13,980 nt of DNA, taken from Ectopseudomonas composti (GTDB lineage: Bacteria; Pseudomonadota; Gammaproteobacteria; Pseudomonadales; Pseudomonadaceae). The position numbers and the translations under genes were made by a program. The notes under the pieces were generated by a model. That model was not told where the DNA came from. It saw only the letters and a program-made list of their open reading frames with translations, and did not search any database. Shown one piece after another: positions 6,601 through 13,747 of this stretch (its first letter is position 1; each line of letters starts with the position of its first letter). The stretch spans positions 1 to 13,980 of the forward strand of contig CAMPIF010000058.1 of NCBI GenBank assembly GCA_946886245.1, written 5' to 3'.

Positions 6601-8526
6601 ACGGTGGTTGCCGCGCCGCTGATCGCCGAGCTGTCGATGCCGCGCTTCCTCGCCGGTGGCGACGAAACCACCCTGGCGCTGGATCTGACCAACCTGTCCG
6701 GCAGCGAGCAGAAGCTCGACGTGCAGCTCGGTGTGGAAGGTCAGCTGCGCCTGCTCGGCAAGGGGGAATCACCGATCAGCCTGAAAGATGGCGAACGCAC
6801 CACCTTGCGCATTCCGGTGCGCGCCGAGGGCGGTCTGGGGCAAGGTCGTATTCATGTCGAGGTGCAGGGCCTGGCGCTGCCGGACGAGACGCTCGGCGAC
6901 TTCAGCCGTGAGTGGACGCTGGGGATTCGCCCGGCTTATCCGGCGCAGTTGCAGCACTTCCGTGCGGTTCTCGGCGAAGGCGAGCCCTGGAGCATGCCGG
7001 CTGGCACCCTCAACCAGTTCGAGCCTGCCGGGCTGGAGGCCGTGCTGGCGCTGTCGAGTCGGCCACCGCTGAATCTCGGTGAGCAGATTCGTGCGCTCAA
7101 GGCCTATCCCTACGGCTGCCTGGAGCAGACCACCAGTGGCCTGTACCCGTCGCTTTACGCCGATGCCGCCAGCCTCAAGCGTCTCGGCCTGGAAGGCGAG
7201 CCGGACGAGCAGCGACGCAAGAGCATCGAGCTGGGTATCGAGCGCCTGCTCGGCATGCAGCGTCACAGCGGTGGCTTCGGCTTGTGGAGCGCCGAGAGCG
7301 AAGAGGAATACTGGCTGACCGCCTATGTCACCGACTTCCTCCTGCGTGCCCGTGAGCAAGGCTTCGGTGTGCCGCCAGAGGCACTGAAGAAAGCCAGTGA
7401 TCGCCTGCTGCGCTACCTGCAGCAGAGCAGCCTGATCGAGGCCAGCTACAGCCAGGACTTCGCCCATACCCGCTTCGCCGTGCAGGCCTATGCCGGCTAT
7501 GTTCTGGCGCGCAGCCAGCAAGCGCCGCTGGGGGCGCTGCGCAGTCTGTTCGACCGTCGCAACGAAGCGCGTTCCGGCCTGCCGCTGGTGCAACTGGCGG
7601 CTGCGCTGAAACTGATGGGCGATGCGCCGCGTGCCGAGCAGGCGTTGAATCAGGGGTTGATCCAGCAGCGCGATGGCGAACGCTGGATGGCCGACTACGG
7701 CAGCCCGCTGCGTGACCAGGCGCTGATCCTGGCCCTGCTGGAAGAGCACGACCTGGCTGCCGGCCAGCGTGAGCAGCGTCTGTTCAACCTGGCGGATGAA
7801 CTGGCTGGCCAGCGCTGGCTGTCGACTCAGGAGCGCAACTCGCTGTTCCTCGCCGGCCGCGGCATTCTCGGCAAACCCGAGCAGGCCTGGAGCGCCAAAC
7901 TGGCTAGTGGTGCTTTCCAGTTCGAGCTGAGCAACCAGCAGCCCGGTATCAAGCTGGAGCGTGGCGAACTGGCCGAACCGCTGAGCGTGAGCAATGCCGG
8001 CAGCGCCACGTTGTATCAGCAACTGACCCTGTCCGGTTACCCGAGTCAGGCGCCGCGCGCCGGTGGTGAGAACCTCAGCATCGAGCGCGAATACCTGGGC
8101 ATGGATGGCCGCCCGCTGGACCTGCAGCGCCTGGACAGCGGTGAGCTGGTGCTGGTGCATCTGGCCGTGCGCGCCAGGCAGCGCGTGCCGGACGCCCTGG
8201 TCGTCGACCTGCTGCCGGCCGGCCTGGAGCTGGAGAACCAGAACCTGGCGCAAAGCGCAGCGAGCCTCGATGACGCCGGCAGCAACGTCAAGGAATGGCG
8301 CCGCTCGATGCAGAATGCGCGGATCAAGCACCAGGAATATCGCGGTGATCGCTACGTGGCAGCGGTGGATGTGGAAGGCTACGGCACCACCCATCTGCTC
8401 TACCTGGCCCGCGCGGTGACGCCTGGCAGCTACCGCGTGCCGCCACCGCAGGTGGAGTCCATGTACCGGCCGAGCTGGCAGGCGCTGGGCAGTGCGCCGG
8501 ATAGTCTGGTGGTGAGGGGGCGCTAA
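3616..8526 (+). CDS. yfhM: Bacterial alpha-2-macroglobulin lipoprotein with thioester (YfhM/ECAM type)
   Basis: A 1636-residue periplasmic protease trap, close to the roughly 1650 residues of E. coli YfhM. Start: ATG with GGAG 6 bases upstream, followed at once by a lipoprotein signal (MPNKG, hydrophobic run, lipobox LSAC with Cys22). Asp23 at +2 is the inner-membrane retention signal in E. coli, though sorting rules are looser in Pseudomonas. A Pro/Ala/Gln linker follows at 28-50. Macroglobulin domains fill most of the rest, including the MG2-type FGPRDLYRPGE near 386-396. A conserved TPDPFANFFGRKAYGAD segment is at 893-909, followed by a Gly/Ala-rich stretch (about 920-945) likely to be the bait region. 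The A2M domain follows at about 960-1080 (IPDFNGELRLMAQAW). The thioester CLEQ is at 1168-1171, at the start of an alpha-helical thioester domain reaching about 1440, and MG10-like beta domains end the protein. In the known system, bait cleavage exposes the thioester, which links to the protease. It normally neighbours pbpC; here a RAYT gene lies between. Confidence 0.95.
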   Translation: MPNKGLLLALALTLPLTLLSACDSSEPPATVTPAAPAAQQPQVPAPAVDRDALAKRYAGRELEVVDVSEVQLDGASALSVTFSIPLDPDQSFAERLHLVDSKTGKVDGAWELTDNISELRLRHLEPQRKLVLTIDAGLKSINGGKLAAEHVSRFETRDLQASVGFASRGSLLPTRLAEGLPVIALNVDKVNVEFFRIKPEALPRFLSRWGRSSNLDTWEARELLPMADLVYGGRFDLNPARNTRETLLLPIAGLEPFKQPGVYLAVMREAGSYSYSQPATLFSLSDIGLSAHRYRDRLDVFTQTLEGGKAQSGVQLELLDGEGALLAEGKTDSAGHAQLPLPEKAQVLLAKQDEQTSLLRLNTPALDLAEFDITGPKAHALQFFVFGPRDLYRPGETVLLNGLLRDADGSPVTAQPVSVEVRRPDEQISRKFVWNAGDDGLYQYQLPLAEEAPTGRWQLLLDLGDGNPQLYEFLVEDFLPERLALELEGQEQPYAPGDSAEFAVTGRYLYGAPAAGNRLSGQLYVRPLREAVAGLPGYQFGDITEADLSQDQELDEQNLDDQGRAVLRPENRWSDARSPLRLILQASLQESGGRPITRRIIQPVWPAERLPGLRGLFEGEEVDADSLAEFEILVADAAGNKLAADNLNVRLVRERRDYFWSFSDGEGWRHNYNEKFLTLSDEPLKITAGGTAKVSFPVEWGPYRVEVVDNQTGLVSSLRFWAGYRWQDNADGGAVRPDQVKLALDKPAYAAGDVAKITVTPPAAGNGYLLVESSEGPLWWQEISVPAGGKTFELPIDQKWARHDLYLSALVIRPGERKAQVTPKRAVGLLHLPLERAPRKLALSLEAPEKMRPKQPLTVKVSARNADGSIPEKVHVLVAAVDVGILNITSYATPDPFANFFGRKAYGADQLDIYGQLIEAQGRVASLAFGGDAGLAAGGKRPDTSVLIVALQSDALKLNDKGEGEVSLDIPDFNGELRLMAQAWTDQRFGMAEAKTVVAAPLIAELSMPRFLAGGDETTLALDLTNLSGSEQKLDVQLGVEGQLRLLGKGESPISLKDGERTTLRIPVRAEGGLGQGRIHVEVQGLALPDETLGDFSREWTLGIRPAYPAQLQHFRAVLGEGEPWSMPAGTLNQFEPAGLEAVLALSSRPPLNLGEQIRALKAYPYGCLEQTTSGLYPSLYADAASLKRLGLEGEPDEQRRKSIELGIERLLGMQRHSGGFGLWSAESEEEYWLTAYVTDFLLRAREQGFGVPPEALKKASDRLLRYLQQSSLIEASYSQDFAHTRFAVQAYAGYVLARSQQAPLGALRSLFDRRNEARSGLPLVQLAAALKLMGDAPRAEQALNQGLIQQRDGERWMADYGSPLRDQALILALLEEHDLAAGQREQRLFNLADELAGQRWLSTQERNSLFLAGRGILGKPEQAWSAKLASGAFQFELSNQQPGIKLERGELAEPLSVSNAGSATLYQQLTLSGYPSQAPRAGGENLSIEREYLGMDGRPLDLQRLDSGELVLVHLAVRARQRVPDALVVDLLPAGLELENQNLAQSAASLDDAGSNVKEWRRSMQNARIKHQEYRGDRYVAAVDVEGYGTTHLLYLARAVTPGSYRVPPPQVESMYRPSWQALGSAPDSLVVRGR

Positions 8527-8532
8527 AAGCGG

Positions 8533-8584
8533 CCCCGGATTGCATCTGGGCTACAGGAGTCGCGTAGCCCGGATGCAATCCGGG
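8533..8584. repeat. Upstream REP pair (REPIN) flanking the RAYT gene, head to head
   Basis: The left arm is on the minus strand (8533-8554) and the right arm on the plus strand (8564-8584). Each is GTAG followed by a CCCGGATGCAATCCGGG-type palindrome, with the GTAG ends facing each other across 9 bases. The right palindrome is perfect; the left has one change in its stem (CATCTGGG instead of CATCCGGG). It begins 6 bases after the yfhM stop, so it may also shape that transcript's 3' end. Confidence 0.88.
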
Positions 8585-8615
8585 AGCTTTGTCGAGTGGG
8601 CACGGAGGCCCGATC

Positions 8616-9146
8616 ATGGTCGCTTATCGAAGAGCCCGGGTGGCAGGTGGTTGTTATTTCCTGACCCTGGCACTGCAAGACAGATCTAGCGACTTGCTGG
8701 TCAGATATTCAACTCGGCTTCGTCAGTGCCTACGGAGCGTTCAAGCGCAGATGCCTTTTCGCCTTCCTGCTCTGGTCGTGCTACCCGACCATCTGCATAT
8801 GCTGATGGTGTTGCCGACCGATGACGCCGACTTCTCTGCACGGGTTCGCAAGCTCAAGAGAGAATTCATTGTTGCGTTACGCCAACAGGTCGGGATCAGA
8901 GTGCAGACCAACGCCAAGGGCGAAGCCAATATCTGGCAGCGACGTTTCTGGGAGCATCTGATCCGTGACGAGCAGGACTACCGCAACCATGTGGATTACA
9001 TTCATATCAATCCGCTCAAGCATGGTCTGGTCGCTCGTGTACAGGATTGGCCGTTTTCCAGTTTTCATCACTATGTACGGCAAGGTTTGCTACCCAGCGA
9101 TTGGGCGGGTGGCACAGGCGTTGAGATCGAAAATGCTGGTGAGTAA
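8616..9146 (+). CDS. rayT: REP-associated tyrosine transposase (RAYT, TnpA_REP)
   Basis: A 176-residue single-strand-DNA nuclease/transferase of the Y1 HUH family, relative of IS200/IS605 transposases, which binds and cuts at REP palindromes. ATG is chosen over an upstream TTG because GGAGG sits 7 bases before it and the protein then begins MVAYRRARVAGG, as in E. coli TnpA_REP. The HUH motif is intact: LPDHLHM with His59 and His61. The nucleophile is expected at Tyr128 in HVDYIHINPLKHG, aligning with Tyr115 of the E. coli enzyme as I recall it. Other family marks are NIWQRRFWEH near 109-118 and DWPFSSFHHYV near 143-153. No frameshift or stop interrupts it. Base composition is visibly more AT-rich than either neighbour, typical of these genes. 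A REP pair flanks it on each side, its expected substrate. It lies between yfhM and pbpC on the same strand. Confidence 0.95.
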   Translation: MVAYRRARVAGGCYFLTLALQDRSSDLLVRYSTRLRQCLRSVQAQMPFRLPALVVLPDHLHMLMVLPTDDADFSARVRKLKREFIVALRQQVGIRVQTNAKGEANIWQRRFWEHLIRDEQDYRNHVDYIHINPLKHGLVARVQDWPFSSFHHYVRQGLLPSDWAGGTGVEIENAGE

Positions 9147-9152
9147 GGTATT

Positions 9153-9204
9153 CCCCGGATTGCATCCGGGCTACGCCGACCCTGTATCCCGGATGCAATC
9201 CGGG
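9153..9204. repeat. Downstream REP pair (REPIN) flanking the RAYT gene, head to head
   Basis: Same architecture as the upstream pair: minus-strand arm at 9153-9174, 9-base spacer, plus-strand arm at 9184-9204. Both palindromes are perfect here, but the plus arm is preceded by GTAT rather than GTAG. The plus arm and the 5 bases after it (AGCTT) are identical to the upstream pair, forming a 22-base direct repeat offset by 620 bases. The spacers differ in sequence. It ends 14 bases before the pbpC ATG. Confidence 0.88.
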
Positions 9205-9206
9205 AG
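9202..9206 (+). promoter_or_regulatory. Shine-Dalgarno-like GGGAG of pbpC formed by the REP end
   Basis: The only purine-rich stretch near the pbpC start is GGGAG. Its GGG is the last stem triplet of the REP palindrome. It is 12 bases from ATG 9219 (long) or 3 bases from GTG 9210 (too short). If the REP folds in mRNA, its GGG would be paired. Weak or structure-dependent initiation is inferred. Confidence 0.4.
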
Positions 9207-9218
9207 CTTGTGCTGACC

Positions 9219-11543
9219 ATGCGACTCAACCACTTGCGTCGCTGGCTCATACTCGCTTGCGTTCCCCTGACCTTGCTTTGGCTAGCCGACCGCCTCTTCC
9301 CGCTGCCCCTGCCCGAGGACGATCTGGCGCGGGTGGTGCTGGCCGAGGACGGCACGCCGCTGTGGCGTTTCGCCGATCGTGACGGTGTATGGCGTTATCC
9401 GGTGACGCCTGAAGAGGTCTCGCCCTATTACCTGGAAGCGCTGCTGACCTACGAGGACCGCTGGTTTCGCCAGCACCCCGGCATCAACCCGCTGGCGCTG
9501 GGCCGTGCGGCCTGGCAGAACCTCACGGGCGGGCGCGTGGTGTCCGGCGGCAGTACGCTGTCGATGCAGGTGGCGCGCCTGCTCGATCCGCATGGCCGTG
9601 ACCTGCCCGGCAAGCTCAAGCAACTCTGGCGCACGGCGCAGCTGGAGTGGTACCTGTCCAAGGATGAAATCCTCACCCTGTATCTGAACCGCGCGCCCTT
9701 CGGTGGCACCCTCGAGGGCGTCGCGGCGGCGAGCTGGAGTTATCTGGGCAAACCACCAAGCCAGCTCACGCGTGCCGATGCCGCGCTGCTCGCGGTGCTG
9801 CCGCAAGCGCCCAGCCGCTTGCGCCCGGACCGCCATCCCGAGCGCGCCCAGGCAGCGCGTGACAAGGTGCTGCGGCGTCTGGGCGAATTTCAGGTGTGGC
9901 CACAGGCCCAGGTGGACGAAGCGCTGGAGGAGCCGGTGTTTCTCGCGCCGCGCCGTGAGCCGAGCCTGGCGCCCCTGTTGGCGCGGCGACTGAATCGTGC
10001 CGGCAGCCCGCCATTGATCCACACCACCCTCGATGCCAGTCTGCAACTGCGTCTGGAGGATCTGCTGCTGGGCTGGCGGGCACGTCTGCCGGAGCGTACC
10101 TCGGCGGCGATCCTGGTGGTCGAGCACCAGAGCATGGCCGTGCGCGCCTACCTCGGTTCGGTGGATATCGCCGACACCTCGCGCTTCGGTCATGTCGACA
10201 TGGTGCGCGCCCTGCGTTCGCCCGGCTCGACGCTCAAACCCTTCCTCTACGGCATGGCCCTGGATGCCGGGCTGATCCACTCCGAGTCGCTGCTGCAGGA
10301 CGTGCCCCGGCACTACGGCGACTACCGGCCCGGCAACTTCGCTACCGGCTTCATCGGCCCGGTGTCGGCCAGCGAGGCGCTGGCCACTTCGCTCAACCTG
10401 CCGGCCGTGCAGTTGCTCGAAGCCTACGGGCCGAAGCGCTTTGCCGGCGAATTGCGCAGTGCCGGTATGCCGATTCGCCTGCCGGCGCTGGCCGAGCCGA
10501 ACCTGGCGCTGATCCTCGGGGGCGGCGGTTCGCGCCTGGAGTCGCTGGTGGCGGGTTACAGCGCCTTCGCGCGCGGCGGCATGGCGGCCAGACCTCGCCT
10601 GCAACCAGATGATCAACTGCGCGAGCGGCGCCTGCTGTCGCCCGGCTCGGCCTGGATCATCAGGCGCATTCTCAGCGGCCAGGCACGCCCGGATCGCGAC
10701 CCGCGCGCCTACCTGGCGCAGCGGCCGACCCTGGCTTGGAAGACCGGCACCAGCTACGGCTTTCGCGATGCCTGGGCCATCGGCGTTGGTCCGCGTCATC
10801 TGATCGGTATCTGGATCGGTCGCCCGGACGGCACCCCGGTGCCCGGCCAGTTCGGCCTGGCTTCCGCTGCCCCGCTGCTGCTGCAGGTGCATGATCTGCT
10901 GGTCAATCGTGACAGCCAGCGCGGCATCGCTGCGCCGGCCGATCCACAGCCGGCCGAGGTAGGCGTGGCCGCCATCTGCTGGCCGCTGGGGCAGCCGATG
11001 AGCAAGGACGATCCCAACTGTCGGCGCCTGCGCTTTGCCTGGACGCTCGAAGGCACCACGCCACCGACGCTGCTGGCCGCTGATCAGCCGTTGGGCAGCG
11101 GCCTGCGCGAGCGCTATTGGGTCAATGCCGATGGGCGTCGCGTTGGTCCGGGCTGCCCGGGGGCCGAGGTGCGTGAACTGGCCTTGTGGCCGGCGCCATT
11201 GCAGCCCTGGCTACCGCGTCGTGAACAACGCGCGGCACGCTTGCCGAGCGCCGATCCGAGCTGCCCGCCACCGCGCCGCAGTCAGGTGGCGCCGCTGTCC
11301 ATCGTCGGTGTGCGCGACGGTGATCGTCTGCGTCGCCCGCAGGGCATGCATGAGCCGCTGCGGCTCAGCCTTTCAGCGCTGGGAGGAAGTGGCCGGCGCT
11401 GGTGGTTCCTCGATGGCCGGCCGCTGGGTGACACTGCGCTGGATGCACCTTTCAATCACGCCTTCGACAGCGGCAGGCATCAACTGAGCGTGCTCGACGA
11501 GGGTGGCCAGACCGCTCGTCTGGAATTCAGCGTAGGGCCGTAA
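9219..11543 (+). CDS. pbpC: Penicillin-binding protein 1C, bifunctional transglycosylase/transpeptidase
   Basis: A 774-residue class A penicillin-binding protein anchored in the inner membrane and facing the periplasm. One N-terminal helix (about 9-24) is followed by a GT51 glycosyltransferase domain with catalytic Glu79 in EDRWFRQHPG and the GGSTLSMQVARLL motif. The transpeptidase domain has all three motifs: Ser337-x-x-Lys340 (PGSTLKP), Ser391-Leu-Asn393 (ATSLNLP) and Lys508-Thr-Gly510 (WKTGTSYG). The C-terminal region, about 690-774, is the beta-rich BiPBP_C domain typical of PbpC. E. coli yfhM and pbpC are adjacent and thought to cooperate, the latter repairing peptidoglycan after attack. 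ATG 9219 gives the usual short N-terminus (MRLNHLRRWL); an in-frame GTG 9 bases upstream cannot be excluded. Its ribosome-binding region is made by the end of a REP repeat, which is unusual. Confidence 0.95.
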   Translation: MRLNHLRRWLILACVPLTLLWLADRLFPLPLPEDDLARVVLAEDGTPLWRFADRDGVWRYPVTPEEVSPYYLEALLTYEDRWFRQHPGINPLALGRAAWQNLTGGRVVSGGSTLSMQVARLLDPHGRDLPGKLKQLWRTAQLEWYLSKDEILTLYLNRAPFGGTLEGVAAASWSYLGKPPSQLTRADAALLAVLPQAPSRLRPDRHPERAQAARDKVLRRLGEFQVWPQAQVDEALEEPVFLAPRREPSLAPLLARRLNRAGSPPLIHTTLDASLQLRLEDLLLGWRARLPERTSAAILVVEHQSMAVRAYLGSVDIADTSRFGHVDMVRALRSPGSTLKPFLYGMALDAGLIHSESLLQDVPRHYGDYRPGNFATGFIGPVSASEALATSLNLPAVQLLEAYGPKRFAGELRSAGMPIRLPALAEPNLALILGGGGSRLESLVAGYSAFARGGMAARPRLQPDDQLRERRLLSPGSAWIIRRILSGQARPDRDPRAYLAQRPTLAWKTGTSYGFRDAWAIGVGPRHLIGIWIGRPDGTPVPGQFGLASAAPLLLQVHDLLVNRDSQRGIAAPADPQPAEVGVAAICWPLGQPMSKDDPNCRRLRFAWTLEGTTPPTLLAADQPLGSGLRERYWVNADGRRVGPGCPGAEVRELALWPAPLQPWLPRREQRAARLPSADPSCPPPRRSQVAPLSIVGVRDGDRLRRPQGMHEPLRLSLSALGGSGRRWWFLDGRPLGDTALDAPFNHAFDSGRHQLSVLDEGGQTARLEFSVGP

Positions 11544-11581
11544 AGCGCGCCGCTGGCGCCGACCGCTCTGACCTGCGCCCT

Positions 11582-11601
11582 GATCATCACTGCACATGAT
11601 C
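11582..11601. repeat. Small inverted repeat after pbpC
   Basis: GATCAT and ATGATC are exact reverse complements with an 8-base loop, 38 bases past the pbpC stop and just upstream of the chemoreceptor promoter. The stem is short, AT-rich and has no T-tract, so a terminator call is weak. Nothing else in this gap looks like a pbpC terminator. Confidence 0.25.
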
Positions 11602-11615
11602 CCGCCTGGCGCGAA

Positions 11616-11642
11616 TAAAGCTTGGCCGTGGGCCGCCGATAT
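11616..11642 (+). promoter_or_regulatory. Sigma-28 (FliA) promoter of the chemoreceptor gene
   Basis: TAAAGCTT, 11 bases, then GCCGATAT. The FliA consensus is TAAAGTTT-N11-GCCGATAA, so each element matches 7 of 8 with exact spacing. Transcription would begin about 80 bases before the ATG. This ties the receptor to late flagellar gene expression, as is common for chemoreceptors in Pseudomonas. Confidence 0.85.
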
Positions 11643-11664
11643 GAAATCTGGCGGTAACCTGTTT

Positions 11665-11695
11665 GCAATTTGTGTACATTTTTGTATCCAATTGC
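11665..11695. promoter_or_regulatory. AT-rich repeat element in the chemoreceptor leader, possible regulator site
   Basis: GCAATT and AATTGC bracket an AT-rich patch holding two similar 10-mers, TTGTGTACAT (11670-11679) and TTGTATCCAA (11682-11691). Both approximate the palindrome TTGTATACAA, 12 bases apart centre to centre. It lies just downstream of the predicted sigma-28 start, where a bound repressor could block transcription. It stands out from the GC-rich surroundings. No known regulator is assigned. Confidence 0.3.
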
Positions 11696-11731
11696 TCGGC
11701 GAGCTCAAAATAATAACCGGGAGAAGCCTCC

Positions 11732-13663
11732 ATGCGCCTCTGGCAACGCAGTATTCAGTGGCAGTTGATCCTCAGCATGGGCGCCGCCCTGTTGGCCAGC
11801 ATTCTGATCGTCGTTGGCATCTACTCGGCGGTGGTCGATCGCCTGACCGAGCGCTACCTGATCGAAGAAGCGCTGCCAGCGCGGGTGCTGGCGATCCGCA
11901 ACGACCTGGAGCGGGTGCTGACTGCGCCCATTACCGCCAACGCCTCGATTGCCGAGAACAGCCTGGTGCAGGACTGGCTGGCCGCTGGCGAGGATGCCTC
12001 CCGGCGTGACGAGTTCGCGCGCTATCTGGAGGGCGTGCGCGCCCAGCAGAGCGCCATGACCACCTCCATCGTCGCCCTGGCCAGTGGCAACTACACCACC
12101 GGTGAAGGGCTGATGCGCACCCTGGACCGCAGTCAGGCGGAGAACCAGTGGTTCTATCGCCTGGTCGACAGCGACCGGGATCGGGTGCTGGAAATCGACA
12201 TCGACAAGACCACACGGCTGCCCACGCTGTTCATCAACCAGCGCATCAAGCGCGACGGCAAGACGCTCGGTGTCTCTGGCCTGGGCTACAACCTGGCGGA
12301 CATGTCGAAGATGATCAGCGAGTTCCGCTTCGGCGAGCGCGGCCAAGTATTTCTGATCGACAGCCAGGGCAGCGTCAAGGTCCACCCGCGTTCGCAGCTG
12401 AGCGGCAGTGGCAAGCTCGCCGAACTCTTCGGCGCCGACGCCAGCCGTCAGGTGCTTGCAGGCGACAGCCGGGCGGTACGCTTCGAGCGCGATGGCGAGA
12501 CCTTTCTCGCCGTGGCGCAGAAGTTCGCCAGTATCGACTGGCTGCTGGTCAGCGAGGTGCCCGAGGCCGAAGTCTACGCCGAGGCTCGGCAGGCGCTGCT
12601 GATGACCAGCCTGATTGGTGTGGCCGTGGCGCTGTTGTTCCTGGGGCTGGTGGTGCTGCTGGCTCGCGGTCTGGTGCGGCCGATCCGTCAGGTGACCCAG
12701 GCGCTGGTGGAAATCGGTGGCGGCGGTGGCGACCTGACGCGCCGCCTGGATGAATCGCGGGCCGATGAGCTGGGCGATCTGGCCCGTGGCTTCAACCGCT
12801 TTCTCGCCAGTCAGCGCGACCTGATCGGCGATGTGCTGGCCACCAGCGAGCGGCTGCGTAGTGCGGTCGGCCAGGTGGCGCGGGTGGTGGAGAACACCGC
12901 AGGGCGCGCCGGCCAGCAGCAGGAAATGACCGACATGGTGGCCACCGCCGTACACGAGATGGGCCTGACCGTGCAGGAGATCGCGCGCAACGCCAGTAAC
13001 GCCGCGCAGTCCTCGCACAGCGCACGCGACGAGGCACAGAGCGCGCGTCAGGTGGTAGGCCAGTCCATCGCCCATATCGAGCGAATGTCCGCCGATATTG
13101 GCAGCGCGGCGGGTGCGGTGGCTGAGCTGGCCGAGCAGGTCGCTTCCATCGATCAGGTGCTGGCGGTGATTCGCGGTATCTCCGAACAGACCAACCTGCT
13201 GGCGCTCAACGCTGCCATCGAGGCGGCACGCGCCGGGGAGATGGGGCGCGGCTTCGCTGTGGTGGCTGATGAAGTGCGCACGCTGGCCAGCCGTACCCAG
13301 GCGTCGACCGACGAGATCCAGCAGATGATTCAACGCCTCAAGCAGGGCGCGGAAACGGCCGTCAGTTCCATGCACGCGGGTCAATCGGCCACCGGCACCG
13401 GCGTCGAGGCGAGTCAGCGCACCGGGCAGTCGCTCGGCGCCATCACCGAGCAGGTCGAGCGCATCAGCGACATGAACACCCAGGTGGCTGCGGCGACCGA
13501 AGAGCAGAGCTCGGTGACCGAGGAGATCAACCGCAACGTGCAGGGCATCGCCGATCTGGCGCACGCCACCACTGGTGAGGTGCGCGCCTGCCGCGAGGAT
13601 TGTCAGACCCTGAGCCGCCTGGCCGATGACCTGGCCGGGCAGATGGGCAAGTTCCGCCTCTAG
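11732..13663 (+). CDS. Methyl-accepting chemotaxis protein with periplasmic Cache-like sensor
   Basis: A 643-residue transmembrane chemoreceptor that passes ligand signals to CheA/CheW and flagellar rotation. Order of parts: TM1 (about 10-33); a periplasmic sensor of about 255 residues, likely a dCache domain (the [21 protein letters not shown] stretch and [19 protein letters not shown] suggest the two Cache modules); TM2 (about 289-311); HAMP (about 312-365, [11 protein letters not shown] to [13 protein letters not shown]); then the coiled-coil signalling domain. The hairpin tip [20 protein letters not shown] at 483-502 is fully conserved. Adaptation-helix segments QEIARN and [14 protein letters not shown] flank it. 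The C-terminus GQMGKFRL has no CheR-binding pentapeptide. The start has GGGAGAAG ending 5 bases upstream. A sigma-28 promoter precedes it. The ligand cannot be read from the sequence; closeness to speA does not by itself argue for a polyamine ligand. Confidence 0.93.
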   Translation: MRLWQRSIQWQLILSMGAALLASILIVVGIYSAVVDRLTERYLIEEALPARVLAIRNDLERVLTAPITANASIAENSLVQDWLAAGEDASRRDEFARYLEGVRAQQSAMTTSIVALASGNYTTGEGLMRTLDRSQAENQWFYRLVDSDRDRVLEIDIDKTTRLPTLFINQRIKRDGKTLGVSGLGYNLADMSKMISEFRFGERGQVFLIDSQGSVKVHPRSQLSGSGKLAELFGADASRQVLAGDSRAVRFERDGETFLAVAQKFASIDWLLVSEVPEAEVYAEARQALLMTSLIGVAVALLFLGLVVLLARGLVRPIRQVTQALVEIGGGGGDLTRRLDESRADELGDLARGFNRFLASQRDLIGDVLATSERLRSAVGQVARVVENTAGRAGQQQEMTDMVATAVHEMGLTVQEIARNASNAAQSSHSARDEAQSARQVVGQSIAHIERMSADIGSAAGAVAELAEQVASIDQVLAVIRGISEQTNLLALNAAIEAARAGEMGRGFAVVADEVRTLASRTQASTDEIQQMIQRLKQGAETAVSSMHAGQSATGTGVEASQRTGQSLGAITEQVERISDMNTQVAAATEEQSSVTEEINRNVQGIADLAHATTGEVRACREDCQTLSRLADDLAGQMGKFRL

Positions 13664-13677
13664 TCGGGATGCTGTCC

Positions 13678-13744
13678 TGGTGGAGGGCGCCGTGTGCACC
13701 GCCTATCGCCGCAGACTTGCTGGTGCGCGCGGCGCACCCTACCC
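13678..13744. repeat. Inverted pair of a second REP-like family
   Basis: The plus arm at 13678-13702 contains GGTGGAGGGCGCCGTGTGCA. The minus arm at 13720-13744, read on its own strand, gives GTAGGGTGCGCCGCGCGCAC. The two are diverged copies of a palindrome around GTGCGCC...GCGCAC; the minus copy has a GTAG at its 5' end, the plus copy a degenerate version. It follows the chemoreceptor stop by 15 bases. The sequence is unrelated to the RAYT-linked palindrome in this window, and no cognate transposase is present here. Confidence 0.6.
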
Positions 13745-13747
13745 AAA

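Noticed and set aside
6769..8394. 541-codon minus-strand open frame opposite yfhM
   Set aside because: Shadow of a GC-rich gene; composition is Gln/His/Arg-rich and domain-free, while the opposite strand has full A2M motifs including the thioester.
8533..9204. Classical insertion sequence or CRISPR array around the repeated palindromes
   Set aside because: Repeats are paired palindromes, not regular direct repeats with spacers; the encoded enzyme is a RAYT, and there are no IS terminal repeats or target-site duplication that I could define.
9282..10892. 536-codon minus-strand open frame opposite pbpC
   Set aside because: Antisense shadow; no ribosome site or motif, and pbpC has every catalytic motif on the plus strand.
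11705..13699. 664-codon minus-strand open frame opposite the chemoreceptor
   Set aside because: Longer than the real gene but low-complexity (His/Gln/Gly/Ala) and without recognisable motifs; the plus strand has HAMP and signalling domains plus promoter and ribosome site.
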